In this document: positions 45,433-58,900 of the stretch, piece after piece | Layout of the letters: each line of letters begins with the position of its first letter | How positions within the stretch are numbered: the first letter of the stretch is position 1 | DNA from: Eucalyptus grandis | Lineage: Eukaryota; Streptophyta; Magnoliopsida; Myrtales; Myrtaceae | NCBI RefSeq assembly: GCF_016545825.1 | Contig: NC_052621.1 | Coordinates: 12,858,199-12,922,198, forward strand | Length of the DNA stretch: 64,000 bases | Reading direction: 5' to 3' | Notes under the pieces: generated by a model | What the model was told of the DNA's origin: nothing | Database searches by the model: none | What the model saw: the letters and a program-made list of their open reading frames with translations, nothing else | Position numbers and translations under genes: made by a program

Positions 45433-48001
45433 ATCGGAAAAGAAACTGAATTGCATCAACATCACCGTTCAGAGGGAAAAGCAATTGGCGCCACAATTGC
45501 TCCGTGGCTTCTTCATGTGAGAAAGTTGAACTTCCTGGCCTTGTCTGTGATTCAGAGGTCGTTCTGATTGAGTTCTTTTCAAAGAAATTACAGGGCGGCA
45601 CAAGAATCGTCCCACGGTGGGATTTTGAGTCCAGTCTAGATGGTTGGTCAGATGGAATGCCAGTAGGTGCTTTGGCTGTTAGAATGAGCCTTTTTCGTCT
45701 TGTGGCTCTCTCTTTCTCTCAATTTTTGGGTGTAGTTGACATTGGGTTGTACGTATCTAAATCTCATTTATACACATTAGCTGATGAACATTATTACATT
45801 GTATATTTCTTGACTACATGAGGGGTCATCAGCTCAATGAAAAGTGGAAATCTCTTGGAAGAATTCTTAGGTCACGGGAAACTTGATCATTGCCCAACTT
45901 GCGCCGAGGGCACGGAAAATACGCCACATTTGAGAATTTACTGGGCTGCTCAGGAGAATCTAACTAGCATCGACACCCTAGGGAGCAGAATGGTAGAATT
46001 GAATCATCTTTTCACAGTTTCTGTTTCGCCTTCCTTCCTACTGCTAGCTGGAGCATACTTTCAAGTAGTTGTACCATATCTATGGGGTCGTTTAGGGGTG
46101 CGAGAAATTTTGACACGGGTTGAACCGTAGATATTAGAAACCCAAAAGATGTGTTATTACAGTAATATTAAATCTAAATGTTTTAGCATGTTTAACAAAA
46201 ACTTTATATTTTGCAGTTATTCGAATTAATCATCTTGATTCGGACATGGGAATCCAGATGGTATTCTACCATCATACGGACTTAGCCATGGTCCGAGTTG
46301 AGATTTGAATCGTGAAAACTCACAAAACTTTTGACCATAATCTGGCATGCGTTGAGATTTCATTGAAACATTTGTTTTGGGGTTCAATCCAAAAATAATT
46401 GCTATGTTGATCCTTTTTGTTGATAAGCCTAAGGTCATCTTGATTTCAACCCTAAATTTTATTTTCTTTTTACTCTATTTGTTTCGTGGAAAAAAATTCT
46501 TTGGAAGACATTTTCTTAAAAATAATCATTTATATTACTTATAAAAGCATATGAATGAAATATATTTATATCATTCACAAAAGACATGTAGGTATAAATT
46601 TATGCTGATGATGAAAACATTTTCTATTAATTGATTATTTCAAGCGATTAATTTTAAGAAAATATTTTATAAATTAATTATTTTTTGAGAAATAAATGGA
46701 GCTATAAAGTTTGATTTGTTGACATAGAATTTCATGTACCATCCCTAGTTTAAGTTCCATGTGAGGTCCTGTTTGACTTTACACTTTAATGTCAACTGAA
46801 TTTTACTTGCAGACCAAAAGACTCTCTCCATATCTCCACAACAGTTTAGCATCTCATCGACAGGAACTTTAAAGTTTCCGATTGCCAATGCAAGGTAAAA
46901 TGGTTTTGCTTTCTTCCAAGAAAATAACATCACTAATCTTCCGGTCCACGAACTATTCTCATCGGTTCCAATTTCAATATGGTCCTTCCATTAGAGACAA
47001 GTACATGTTGGCGGACAACGATGCGGAGGTAGTAGGCTTAACCAAGGGCACTGTCAAGCAAAGATTTAAGCTGGGCGACTTGGCTGCACTTCCCCGACTT
47101 CATAAAACGCGCCCGTGCCAAAGCTTGCAAGCCCACGCACGAAAACTGGTCAACTGGCCATAGATCCGTACCTGAATTTACAACCAAATGCGAGCACCAC
47201 AAATTTTTTTAACCTTTTCGTATTCGATTGTATTATATCTGCACATGTGCATGGCTACAAAAGTTCTTATGAAGTCTCTTTCCATTTTGGCACATCTGCT
47301 TTCTTATGCGCTTCGGGTCCAGGAGCTCGCCTCACTGCTTTTTCATCGTATTTGATCATGAAAAAAGAAACGTGGTTTATTTCGCGATATTAGAAGCTGT
47401 CCGTAGTTTGGCTACTTTCAATGTTTTCTTTTAAACCTAAAGGAACAAACCGTGCTTAAGCACGAATTATCATCTTCAAAACGACACAAAGACAAACACC
47501 CGAGCCGAAAAAGAAAGAGAGGAGAATATCAAATCTGCAGTTTCATCTTTCGGCTTAGATTTTAAGAACCGAGGCTCGCCCCACCTGTCCCCATCCCGCG
47601 ACCGCCACAGCATCCGCCTCTTCCACTCCACAACCTTCCGCTAGATAAAATTTTCAGTCTCAACGACCACAGGAACAACCCAAATCTATACAGCTTGCAC
47701 TGTTTAACAGGTAAATGCACACAATATATAACTCTAAAAATATTACCTCGCGTTCTTTTTACATCCTTTCTCCGCTTTGCTAGTGCTAACTCTAAATTTT
47801 ATTGTTCTCTTAAACGAACAAACGAAACAATAAATGCAAAGTTCATACAGGGATGGCGGAAAAGAATTACATATGTGCATGCACCACAAAATTCAAACTT
47901 CACTTGAATTGCTGCTTTCATTTGCCCGAGATTAAAAAATATTTATGCCAGCTAGGAACTTGAGGAACCGGCGACCTATATTTAGACGGCGTTGGCCCTG
48001 A
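45433..48001. other. Convergent intergenic region (kinase 3' end to TBC 3' end)
   Basis: The plus-strand kinase gene and the minus-strand TBC gene converge here. Frames at 45504-45821, 45837-46130 and 46882-47163 overlap probable 3' untranslated sequence and match nothing known. A possible MITE lies at about 46470-46705, with imperfect inverted ends (tatttgtttcgtggaaaaaa against ccatttatttctcaaaaaat). Confidence 0.45.
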
Positions 48002-51000
48002 TCAATCTGATATTGTTTGCTCCGTGACTTGTGATACAATCCCGTTGGTTTCTTTTAGCTGGGAGCTAGGACTCTGGATCTCGTCCGTAGGCTTAACATC
48101 ATTTGGCTCGTCAGTGTTGGCTGATTTTCCCTGCTGCCGTATTCAGAAAATGATGTCAAAACCCCCCCGACACATCAAACACGTGCTCTTAATTTAAAGT
48201 AAGAGAAGGTGTCTAGCAAAGCAATTTTAGCATCTGAGATTCATCAAGATTTTCCACAATTTAGGACAGGGATCTGAACGATAGTAAAGACAGTGATTCT
48301 TGCTTCCTGTTACAGCTAGATTATTAGCTCCAAATGAAACGGTATGATAAAGTGATGTTTCGCGTGGGAAAGTCTTTCATTCATGCTTGTATGTAAACAG
48401 ACTGTAGCTATACATAAAAGAAAGTGAGAGTGCACAAAAAATGCTACATTGACCTTGAACCTTTTAAAGACAGCCTAATTGCTTGAATGGCCAAGCAGAT
48501 CATCCTCAGGATAAATAAATGCATTTACAGTGCTGACCTTATTGCGGTCCCGCCAGCCAAGTCCAAATGGTCGACTAAGAAGGCTTATCTTCCTGGGGGG
48601 CAGCTCTTGTGTTGATTCTTGATTACTGCTAAATCTGGGCGAAGAGTCTGAATGCAAGGATCTAAAAAGAAACATCAATTCATAATTATTAACCCCAACC
48701 AACAGGAGCGAGTGCCAGATTTAGAAGAGTGAAGCATCACATGCACACAAGGAGCCAATGTTTTCTTATGAGGGTGATACATGGAATTAAACTTGCAAAA
48801 GATTATAATCATGCTAACAAATTGTAAATTTTTTTGGTCGAATATTAATTTGGAATTGAATTATGAAATAAAGTAGTGCCAATTTTCGATGCTGCAGTTT
48901 CATCAGCAAGAATAATGTATGACAATTAAGCTGTTCCACTTTAAGCCATACCTTGGGGAAGGTTGTGCTTTGACTTGGCCAGACTGATATTGCAAGGTAG
49001 CCTCCAACATTGATTCTGCCATTACAGCTCTCTTCTCCATCTCACCAAGAGAAGCCATTGCCTCCTCATACTTTTCCTGCATAGCAAAGCCCTTCATCAG
49101 AGTTTGTAAACACAATCAGAGTAACATGCAGACAGACACATATACATTGACTATGTAGTTATGTACCGTGCTGACAGTGACACCAGAAATCATTGGAAAA
49201 ATTTCTCAGCGAACAATGTTTTCTATGTTCACTGATTTCAAGCAATCTAAGTAGAATTGGTTTTGACGTTATATGTTGACCAGAAGTACACTTCTGGAAC
49301 TTCAAAGTATGCTTTTCAGTCACCATTTCAGCAAAAATGTGGGTTAACATAGCTTGTAACAAACAGATGATGTGACAAAATCATATCCTGTGTGCGCGCA
49401 CGCGTGTGATGAGATCATTGATAACATCATATCCATTCTAAGATTTTTCAAAAACTCTGCAGAAGACACATCCATCACTCGGGAAAACTTCAACGTGTAC
49501 GTTCAAGGACAAATTCATTATTACAGTAGAAGACGGTCCAAAACGACCGATAGCCATTCTGCACTTCAATGTGAGATTATAGCACAAACAACACACAATA
49601 ATTCTGTGGAGCATAAAAACATAATATTACTATCATGTTGAAATGTAATACGGTGAAATATTTTCCCTTGATGTATCTCAACTTTCCTGATACTTTTTGA
49701 CAGCCAGTTTCAACCCTAATGGAGGCGATTCTAGAACTTTTACAAACACAAGGTGAAACTTAAAAAAAAAGATACCTTGAGTAAAAGGCTATTAGAGAAA
49801 CCGGATTATTATTTTGAAAAAGGAAGGCTAAAAGAGACTCCTTTTTGCACTCCTATAAGAGAGTAGTGCTGGCCATCAGTTGCAAAAAGTAAAAACTGAG
49901 AAGCTGCTCTTAGGATGCTTATTTTCAATGTTGTAGTTCCTTAATTATAGCACAGTACAAAAAATAGCAAGGTCAAGAAGGAGTTCTGGCAGAAAAGAAT
50001 GTAATAGGACTAGTTCTCAGAAAGCTAAATCAGAGGCGCAATGATCATTGGAACTACTGTTATGTTAATTGTGGCTAACATTTTCCGAGCAGAACATATG
50101 ATAAGTTTCCCATTTCCCTGTAATATTTACGAGCTATGGAGACTGCCAGTCTTGTTGGAACTTAAGAATTGCACCACTATACAATATGATCGATTTGGCG
50201 AGATTTAAATGTGCCTGTGCAATGAAATTTGCCAGATTTCAACAGCCATTGCAATCTTAAAATTCTGTTTCGTAAGAGATATATTTCCATTCTCATAACC
50301 TCATGCAAATACAGGCAAGTATTTATTGCATAGTATTATTACTTCCGTGCCATTGATGAACAAGACATCATTGAGGGCAGGAATTTATAATGTTAATGCA
50401 TTGCCTAAATTCACCCATACACAGGTGACCAGACATCACGTAATATCATTACTCCTGACCTCAATGAATTACTTACACTCTCATAAAATCATTCCTTCCG
50501 ATCAGCCAAAAAACTTTCCAAAATTAAGGAGCAAACATGAGCAGTGACAAACCTGAAGCACTTGAGAAGCATATCTCTGTGCAGCTGCATCTTGCTCAGC
50601 AAATCTCCGAGCGTCTTCTGTTAACCGCTGCTCTTGCTCTACCCGCATTAGGACCTAAATATAGGTGAACATCTTAGTGACACCACCCCACAATGCAAGA
50701 AAGAAAATGCTAGTGGATAAGGAAACAAACCTGAAGCATCACACTTTCTTGTTCCTGCTTATCAGAAAGAGCTCGTTGGAGATCAGCGACCTCTTGCTCT
50801 AGCTTCTCAACCTGAACAATAAGCATAATAATGTTTTGTTTCTTATCCTTGAGAGAGTAGAAAAATACCCACTACAGGAAGTTACCTCACTTGCTCAAGA
50901 TTTTCCAAGATAGGACTGCTAATATTGCCTAGTAAAAAAAACTGAAGGGGAGGAGGGATCTTTGCCTTTAGAGGCACTCTGCCAGAGAAAATAACCAAGG

Positions 51001-54000
51001 AAGACACAAAGGTGAGAGGAATCCTCCTCTTCTGGAGCATCCACCAGGGTATTTCATTCCATTTTGTAGAGACAGAAAATATTAAAGTCGAGGCATTTTC
51101 CTCTCCCTAAGGATGACTTCTAAAAACAATTGGTTCCTTTCTAGTAGAATTGTATCAAGCCTCCAGGCTCCAGCCAATTAAAAAGCTTGTGACTCAGAGC
51201 CCAGGGTAATGGTAAGTATACCTTTGCACTTAATTCTCGCCGATTATCCTGCTTGACCATCTCCATTAATGCTGTCTCAAGCTCCTCAGCTCTAGAGAAA
51301 AGACAAAGCTTATAAAATATTAGTAGTGTCATTGCATCACAGCAAATAGTTGGCTCAAAAATAGAGTACACCACAGCAATGCTGTCTCGAACTATCTTAG
51401 AATAGCTGCTAAAATTTCAGAAAGATGCATCTGATAGTTATATCGTCCATCATATGTCTGAACAAAATATTACTCGAGGGCGTCCAAATGAGGTGTTTTA
51501 AGATAATAGATTCACTCCAAAAAACAAAGGAACAGCAAATATTTAACCTCAATTTCCTACAGAAGGAAATTTCGAGGGTAATATAAATAGAAGGGAATGT
51601 CCTAGCAATAATCCTTAATGAGAATGTGACTTAGGGTAAACTAAGGGAGGATTTCATGGACTAAGGCACATGCCATGCTACAACATTCAAATTCAATTCA
51701 AAAGAGCTTCAGAGAAAATAGATGAAACCTAAGAACAGCAGATCTTTTCTCTTCTAGCAACTTGCAGAGCTCAACCTTCAACCAGACGACCTGCAATTTA
51801 ACATACCTTACGGTAAACAGGAAATTCTATACAAGATGCTAGCTGAGAATCTAGAATAAAAGTAACTTTTCTGGGAAGTGTGCTGTCATTAACAAGAAAG
51901 ATTTCTTTCTGAAATCTGATTCATCAAAAGATGTGATAACAAATGCCCCACACACATTACTATAACTGAAATTCGAGCGAGACAATAATTGAGACAAAGA
52001 AAGATGCATTGGCAGAAGCTCAGGAAAATCTACTGAATAGTTCATCTAGAAGCAAGGTTGATGGTTCAACAATTACAGTGACAAAATAGACCAAGAAATG
52101 AGCAATTTACGCAGTAGGTTAAGCCTTTAACTTAAATGGCCATGAGAACTGTCAATCATAATCACAGTAATAATAAATCTGACCAGGCTGTGCATAATGC
52201 AGACATATAGTTTTCTTAACAAAGCATGTTAAGCTTATTAAAAGGAAAAGGTAAGAAGTATCAGACATGATTTTTACGAGAACATCTAGCTCCATTGATC
52301 TCAATCTGAGTTGACCTACCAACAATTACACCTTTTTCTTTGGTCAGAAACAATTACAACTTTAGCTGGTACACTTTCACCAAAAAAAAACTTTAGCTGG
52401 TACACTTAAGTATGTAGAATTTTTCAATTTGATGAGACCTTTTAATTCCAATTTGGAGCTTGAAATTAAAGTAGACAGCAGGCATCTATAACAATGCGAT
52501 GACCACACAAAATCAACCATTACAATTGTGATATCTGGGGTGCCTAACAGTGTAAGGGTTGGTATTGGATTGACTTGTCAGTTATGCAGTTATATTAACT
52601 CCTAATGGGAAGTGAAGGTCCATCCAATCCCTTAAACACACTAAATATCCAGAAGGAATTTCACAGGGAATAGTGTCTGCCTCAATAATCAGAAGAAAAA
52701 GCTTAAAATTGCCAAGTTCAACTCCCCCATGGAGACAAAGAAATAGTTCAAAGTTTCTTTCTTGTAACAGCAGCACATATTGCATGTCCATCAAGCAACA
52801 ATTAAGGACTGTCCAACATAGAGTAAACTGCGGCAAAAGAGGAGGAAGAAAGCACAAAGTACCTGCTCCTGAAGATCTGGACCAGATTCTATCTCTAAGT
52901 CCCCTGTTAAACTGATAACAATTCCATCTGCATTAACAGAATCAGAATTTGACCGAGATAAATCACCATTTGCCATTTTATCAACTGATCCTTCTACTTT
53001 ATCCGTTCCTGCTAGCATTGACTTAGGGTCGTGCTTAAAACCATATAGTTTTGAAGCCAGACCTTGAGAATCCCTCCAAGCTCTAAGGCCCTTAGATCTT
53101 TCCTCAACTGCAGCTATTACTGCTGCCCGATGCTTATTTCTCAACTCTTGTAATCTCTTCTCATTTACATTTTGGTAGCCCATACAGGCTGTCAAAACAA
53201 GTTGGCTGCTATCAAATGTAGATCCAGTCAGTGATTGCAGCAAAGTGACAGCATCTCCGGCATCCTTGGTAGTAACCAATGCAGGTCCTGCCAAAAAAAA
53301 AACACTGAAGAAATCAAGAACCGCAAAATAAGAAAATCCTCAATAGAAAAGAAATTTCATGCAGAAGCTCCACATCTGGAAGGTGCAAAGTTTGTTTATT
53401 AGCCGTTTATCACGGTACCGTATAACTCCATCAAAGCAAGTGCAGTTCTGAATAGCATGACACGGTTCCCTTCAAAAAGCAGCACATCCCAAACTCGAAG
53501 GACTGAAATTCATAGAAACAGATTAATTACTAAAATTGTTTTTCGAATTCTCCAGCACAAGTATAAGATGCTTCTGAACAGGCAGCATTATGTCACATAA
53601 ATAAAAGCAGCAGCATAGAACCTGACCACTTTCCCAGGGTAGCATGTTCATAAAAATGGACAAGAACCATGGCCCTGTAACCCATGCAATCTGCACTCCC
53701 AGGAAATCCAGATGATTGACTGCATTGTAGAAGAGTGAAAGAAAAGTATGAAGCAAGCAATATATAAGGAAACTAAAGAGAAGACCTGAAACTGCAGGTT
53801 TAAGAAAACAACGTACCCAATTTGGGAAATCTCTCTCGTACCAACTCCTCGAAAACGAATTGATCAACCTAATATGGTAATAATAAATAAAAATAATAAT
53901 AATTATAATAATAATAATTATAATAATAATAATTATAATAATAAATAAATAAATAAATAAAGATCACAACAACAGCCATGTGCAACACAGACGCATGTGC

Positions 54001-57000
54001 TGTTTTGACAGAGTGAGCAAACATCGAGGGAAATGAAAAGGGCTGTAGCAAAAATGACACCTGAGATTCTATCATCTCCTCAGAGTAGTAGCCATCAAAG
54101 TAATCATCAATGATGCCCATCAAAGTCCTGCAGATACAAGATTTAGTAACCAATTCACTGGTGCTATCAATTTATCAGTTTTTCGCCAATATAACTATGC
54201 AACTTGGAAAAGAAAAATTCATGTTTATCATCCTGATAAAAATATTGGACACTTAAGTGTGGTCATAAACCACAGAGCTCAAACAATCATTTTGGTAAGC
54301 ATTCTAGATCAATGTTCCTCACGTGCTCACCAGAAGGCATTTTCTTCTGGCATCAGCAAAAGTAGTAAGCCAGCAAAGAAATTCATAGCCTGCAGGTAAA
54401 TTCGATGAAGAAAGATGTAGAGAGTCAATTATCTGATGAATGTCAAAATATTTTGACCATATATAGTTACAATTTAAAACCAGAAAATATATCAAAGAAC
54501 AAAGCACCAAAAATATGAATGACAATTACTTCAAATTGTCAAAATATTTCCCATGATTGACTTATATTTCTCTGTTAAATTGTTATAAAAATTTCTTGCA
54601 ATTAATCTTATTTCAATCGTGGCGTGTTCTCAGACATTGCACAATCCTTTCCGTGCACATCTTTTTGTACCACTGCTACTTAATTACCCACATAGCTGCT
54701 TTATTCTTGTGTTGATATATCCCATATAAGCTTATAATCCGATAAAAATAGCCAAAATTGTTGTAAAACCATTGAAGCCCAGGAATATGAAAAAGCAAAA
54801 TATTTGTAATTTTTGTAATACCGAAAACCTTTTTTAGTCTATCATTCCTCAATATCTACTGATAATGCTTTGGATCTAGGGATGGGCTTGACCTATTTAC
54901 TTGACACAAACACTAAGCGTAATCATTCATGTTAAGTTCGAGCTTAATTCAAACGTATCATAGACAAGTCAACCCACTTATAAGCACCAAACAAAGTTGC
55001 TATGAACAGGTCAACCATCCTGACCTATTTGAATGCATTTAAGCATGTTGCACTAAGTAAGTTGAGACAAATTTGCATGTTAAGATAGTATTTGTTATAC
55101 AAGATAAACTCATATATGAAAAGAGAGCTCCTATTTTTATAAAAGTCAAGTGAATTTGCCATCTATTTGGGAAATGTGTGCAGTTCAAGACCAAAGATGT
55201 GACATCATAACAATGTGCCATGGTTGGATCATGCACATCTGCTTATGCAATTGATTTGACACAACACAATTGCAGCAAAGATTCATTGATTGCAAGCCCT
55301 AAATGATCCAAGGTCTAGCCATCAAAGGTAATCTACATTATTAAACATCACTTCTATTCTACCATTGTGTTGCTTCTTTGATAATGTGTATCTAACTTAC
55401 TCCTAGGTGAGCAAGCACATTGGCCAAAGGTCAGACTAGTTAATGGCTCATGATCAAGTTGGCAATGGCATGGATGGATATGCCATCAATTTATAGTATA
55501 ATTAGGCACTAAGAAAAAGCAGATTTGGCATGCCCTACTAAGCAAATTTTTTGCAGTAATCACATTAGGACTTTTGCATTGTAGGTTGCCACATATGGTA
55601 TCATTTATAATGCCACAATATGGGACATTTCAGGACACCAACTGACAAAAAAAAAAAGAGGCCGCATTTAATAAAACTAGCCTACGCCCTTCTTAAGACG
55701 CATCAATGTTATACTTTCCAATGTAGATGTCTTACATAAACTACTTATTTCCTTTCTAAGCCAACAGCTCTTAAATTCTTAATCTCCAAGCAAATCCAAA
55801 TAAGCACCTGTCAGCAAACAGTGCAGAGTCAAAATTGGCCTTGACTCAATCCATGGGAATATGGAATATCCGTACTTGTTATTATTAGGAAATCACCATG
55901 TTCACTTTGCAACCAGGCTTTGGTAAAAGTAGATCCTAAAAGGTAAAAGTCAAAAGTAAAAGCCAAACCTATGGAACAAGGATTGAACGAAAAATAATGC
56001 AAATAATTACCGAATATTTTCAACCTGTTTAATCACAACCCAATCCCTTTGTGATACTTAGGCCCTATTTGCTGACCAGGCACCACATGGCATACTTCTT
56101 TAGAACTTAGAAGTACAGTAGAAATAAACTACCAGCTTGTGTAATGTGCCACATACGCAAAGTCTTTGAATGGGATGTGTATCAGAGAGCAAACCAGGCT
56201 TAAATGATTTATTAAGTGAGAAGGTGGATGTCCTTTAAGGGCCGCACCGCAATATTCTGTTGCTAGAAACCATAGACAGGAGTATGAAGAGTAAGAAAGA
56301 AAATACCTGACAATATCCTACAGATGGATTATGACGTGCATAAGCAGTCAACAACCGTCTTAAAGCATTTCTACCATCCTCATCAAGGGCAGGATGACCA
56401 GGAAAGGTTCGAGGCAAATCCTGCATTGCCAAAACAATAGAGCAGCCATCATATTAGCACATACAAGCTCACATCAGATGAAGCAGGTACGAATTCTAAA
56501 GGTTTGTACTATGGTTACCTTTTCAATCTGCCCTTTCCATTTTTCTGGTACGCTTACAGAGTCTGCATCTGAGGCCTTACTGCCATTACCTGATTGCCCC
56601 ATTTGCTCTTCCACGGTGTTTCCACCATTACTTTGTGGCTTTAACAGATCCTGATAATAGTTCTGCACCCGGCGTGTTTTCACACCGACAAAGGCTTGCC
56701 AAAGCTGAAATACAAGCATGGAACAGCAAAAAAAGGTAGATAAGGTGAAACTGCACCTTGGTCCGAAAACAAAAACATCTGAGGAATATGGTATACCTCT
56801 CCCCTTAAAGCCATTGGCACTCCCCCTCGAACAAGAACCTCCAACTCTTCTTTCCAGGGAATGAAGATTCTAAAGGACAATCGACCATAGCTTCTGGAGC
56901 AGTGACATTGGAACTATCGCTGGATACTGTGTCTTGAATGTGATCCGATGCTTCTGATTTCTCAACATCATAAAATTCATCCTCCGAGTCCTCTTCAAAT

Positions 57001-58501
57001 GTTCCTTTTGGGGATCGAGCCTCTTCTAACGGAAGAACAAGCTTCGCACTTTCAGTTGATTGCTCATTCTTCTTTGAACTGCCCTTTCTCTTTACACGAA
57101 GGCTCATCATATCTTCGATAGCATGAAGAGAAGGTCTTATCTCGGTCCATATTTGGACCCTATGAACTCTTGACTCCTTCAGAGCTGGAATCTCTTTTTC
57201 TAAAACATTGCTGGTTAAACCATCAGAACCAGGCTCGTCACCAGTGGGTTCTTCTCCTTCAACATTGTCCTTCAAATGGTCATTTGCATCTCGGTTGTTG
57301 CTCTCATGCTGTGAGATATTGCCATCTATTTCTGAAGCTAAAGCATCAACTGGCACTTGAGCAGTTTCTACTTCGCGTTCCAGGAAATTATTCCATCTCT
57401 CTGATCTTTCTCCCTCTTCCTCCTAAAACAAGCATATCAGGTAATAAATTACTCTTATTATACTGGAGCACAAACAAAGAACTAAACTGCCACGAGATTT
57501 TCAATTGGTCGAGAACTTGGGCAAAGTTAAAAGCACTCCATAACTTTTTAACATTTTGGTTGTTCGAGATTCGCAGCATCTTACAGTGAGTAACAAAATA
57601 CGCAGAAGAAAATGAGCAGCCCATACCTTGTAGATGTTCGCATATTCTCGGTATCTTTGTACATGTTGAGGTCTCACGGCAAAGCCATACGCATCCCTGC
57701 CAGAACAAGTTCCCATCAGTTTATCAACCTGACAGCCCGTGTCTGATCTAGCTTGTGCAGTCATCATAAGTCATAAACAAGCAGAATAAACAACAATCTA
57801 AGCTCAAAAACTCGCCCACACAACAGATCCCACAGAAGTCTTAGCTTAACCATGACCACCTAGTTGGGTTTACCTGCAATCAGCTTCCAAGGACCTCCTG
57901 CTCAGGCTAGACAACAACATAATCCGTTCAAAACATCGTTCCTACCTCCCACAGCGCTCGACATTACATCAGCGCGATCAAAATTCGCCATAAACAACCG
58001 CACATTCAGCTTACGACCATAGATGATGCTTTCGACTCATCAAAAGAAGCAAAAGATCCGAATAAGAAAAAAAAGAAAGAAAATGGAAACGTTCAACTCC
58101 GAGCACTCTCCAGACAAGAGAAGGAAAGGAAAAAAAAGCGACGAATACAGAGACGACCGAGCCACCGCACCGCGACACTTCGGAACTTTGACTAGAACCG
58201 GTCGCACGACCGGAAATTCCATTCGATCGCGCGCACGGAATGCGCGAGCGCCAGCGGGGCGCGCCAATCCGAGATCAATGCGATCCGAGCAGGGAGCGGC
58301 GCGATGCGGCCGACAGCGCACCGGTCCGAGAACGACGCGATCCTCGAATTACCGGACGAAAACGGAGCGAGCCGCGGACGGATCGGGAAATGCGGAAAAG
58401 TCAGCAGGCGGAGGGGGAGGAGGAGGTGGAGGCGGACGCGTGGGAGATGTATACCTCTTGTGCTCGAAGGCGATGACGGGGCTGATGACCTGGGCCTTCA
58501 T
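48002..58501 (-). CDS. TBC-domain Rab GTPase-activating protein (one-base break in exon 3)
   Basis: Eighteen minus-strand exons: 58501-58455, 57696-57627, 57422-56797, 56704-56519, 56420-56307, 54389-54331, 54127-54061, 53868-53817, 53719-53627, 53502-53419, 53287-52863, 51790-51729, 51291-51222, 50811-50731, 50654-50553, 49076-48952, 48661-48538, 48130-48002. All borders are GT-AG. The total is 2516 nt, one short of a whole number of codons. The protein begins MKAQVISPVIAFEHKR and DAYGFAVRPQHVQRYREYAN, has an acidic linker, then the TBC domain (about residues 235-466), with arginine-finger motif IEKDLPRTFPGHP and glutamine-finger motif VGYCQAMNF both present. A long coiled coil (about 605-755) and a C-terminal tail ending TEQTISD follow. 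By family it speeds GTP hydrolysis by a Rab GTPase in membrane traffic. Near 56857-56859 a C run (minus strand) has three bases where four are needed for SSFPWKEELEV; as written the product stops at about residue 244, before the TBC domain. With the base it would be about 838 residues. The start follows relatives; a longer in-frame upstream ATG (58807) gives low-complexity sequence and is not preferred. Confidence 0.9.
53876..53962. repeat. (AAT)n-rich microsatellite in a TBC-gene intron
   Basis: Tandem aat/aataattat units, then (aata)n, directly beside the exon ending at 53868, within the polypyrimidine side of its minus-strand acceptor (ttag at 53869-53872). Length change here could affect that acceptor. 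Confidence 0.8.
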
Positions 58502-58900
58502 TGGCGGCGGTGGATCGATTTGATTGGGCGAGGGCTCTCTAGAGAGAGAGAGACAGAGACAGAGAGAGAGGGAGGGAGGGAGATTCAGTTGCTGCTTCTG
58601 CGACCTCGTCTTCTTCGGGGAGCAGGAGATCTCGGGGGGAAGATGGATGCCCCTGGATTCTCTGCAACTGAATTCTAGAGAGAGAGAGAGAGAGAGATTT
58701 TCGTGATGGTGATGGTGGTGGTGGTGGGAGTGAGTGTGGGCTAAGCGAAAGGGGGAAGAGGAGGAGGAGGGGGGGCACATGCAGATGGCGAGATTATCGT
58801 CGGCCATTTCATCACGTGATCGTCTCGTGATGCGGGGGAGTTCCTTTCCTCCTCCTCCCGAACCAGCACGCAGAGAGAGAGAGAGAAGAAGAAGAAGAGA
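58502..58900 (-). promoter_or_regulatory. TBC gene 5' leader with (CT)n tracts
   Basis: On the minus strand the sequence upstream of the ATG carries CT/TC tracts (plus-strand ga runs at about 58538-58575 and 58678-58696) and a CAC/CAT repeat (about 58705-58728). CT-rich leaders are common in plants. The open frame through this region encodes only His and Ser-Leu low-complexity sequence. Confidence 0.5.

Noticed and set aside
58023..58523. 166-codon plus-strand frame opposite the TBC first exon
   Set aside because: Arg/Gly-rich and antisense to the leader and intron 1 of a well-supported gene; GC-rich promoter sequence explains it.
58349..58807. 152-codon minus frame starting MADDNLAICMCPPSSS upstream of the TBC start
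   Set aside because: It is in frame with the accepted start but consists of His and Ser-Leu runs from CT and CAC repeats in the leader, and reads through the exon-1 donor. Family members start at the MKA position.
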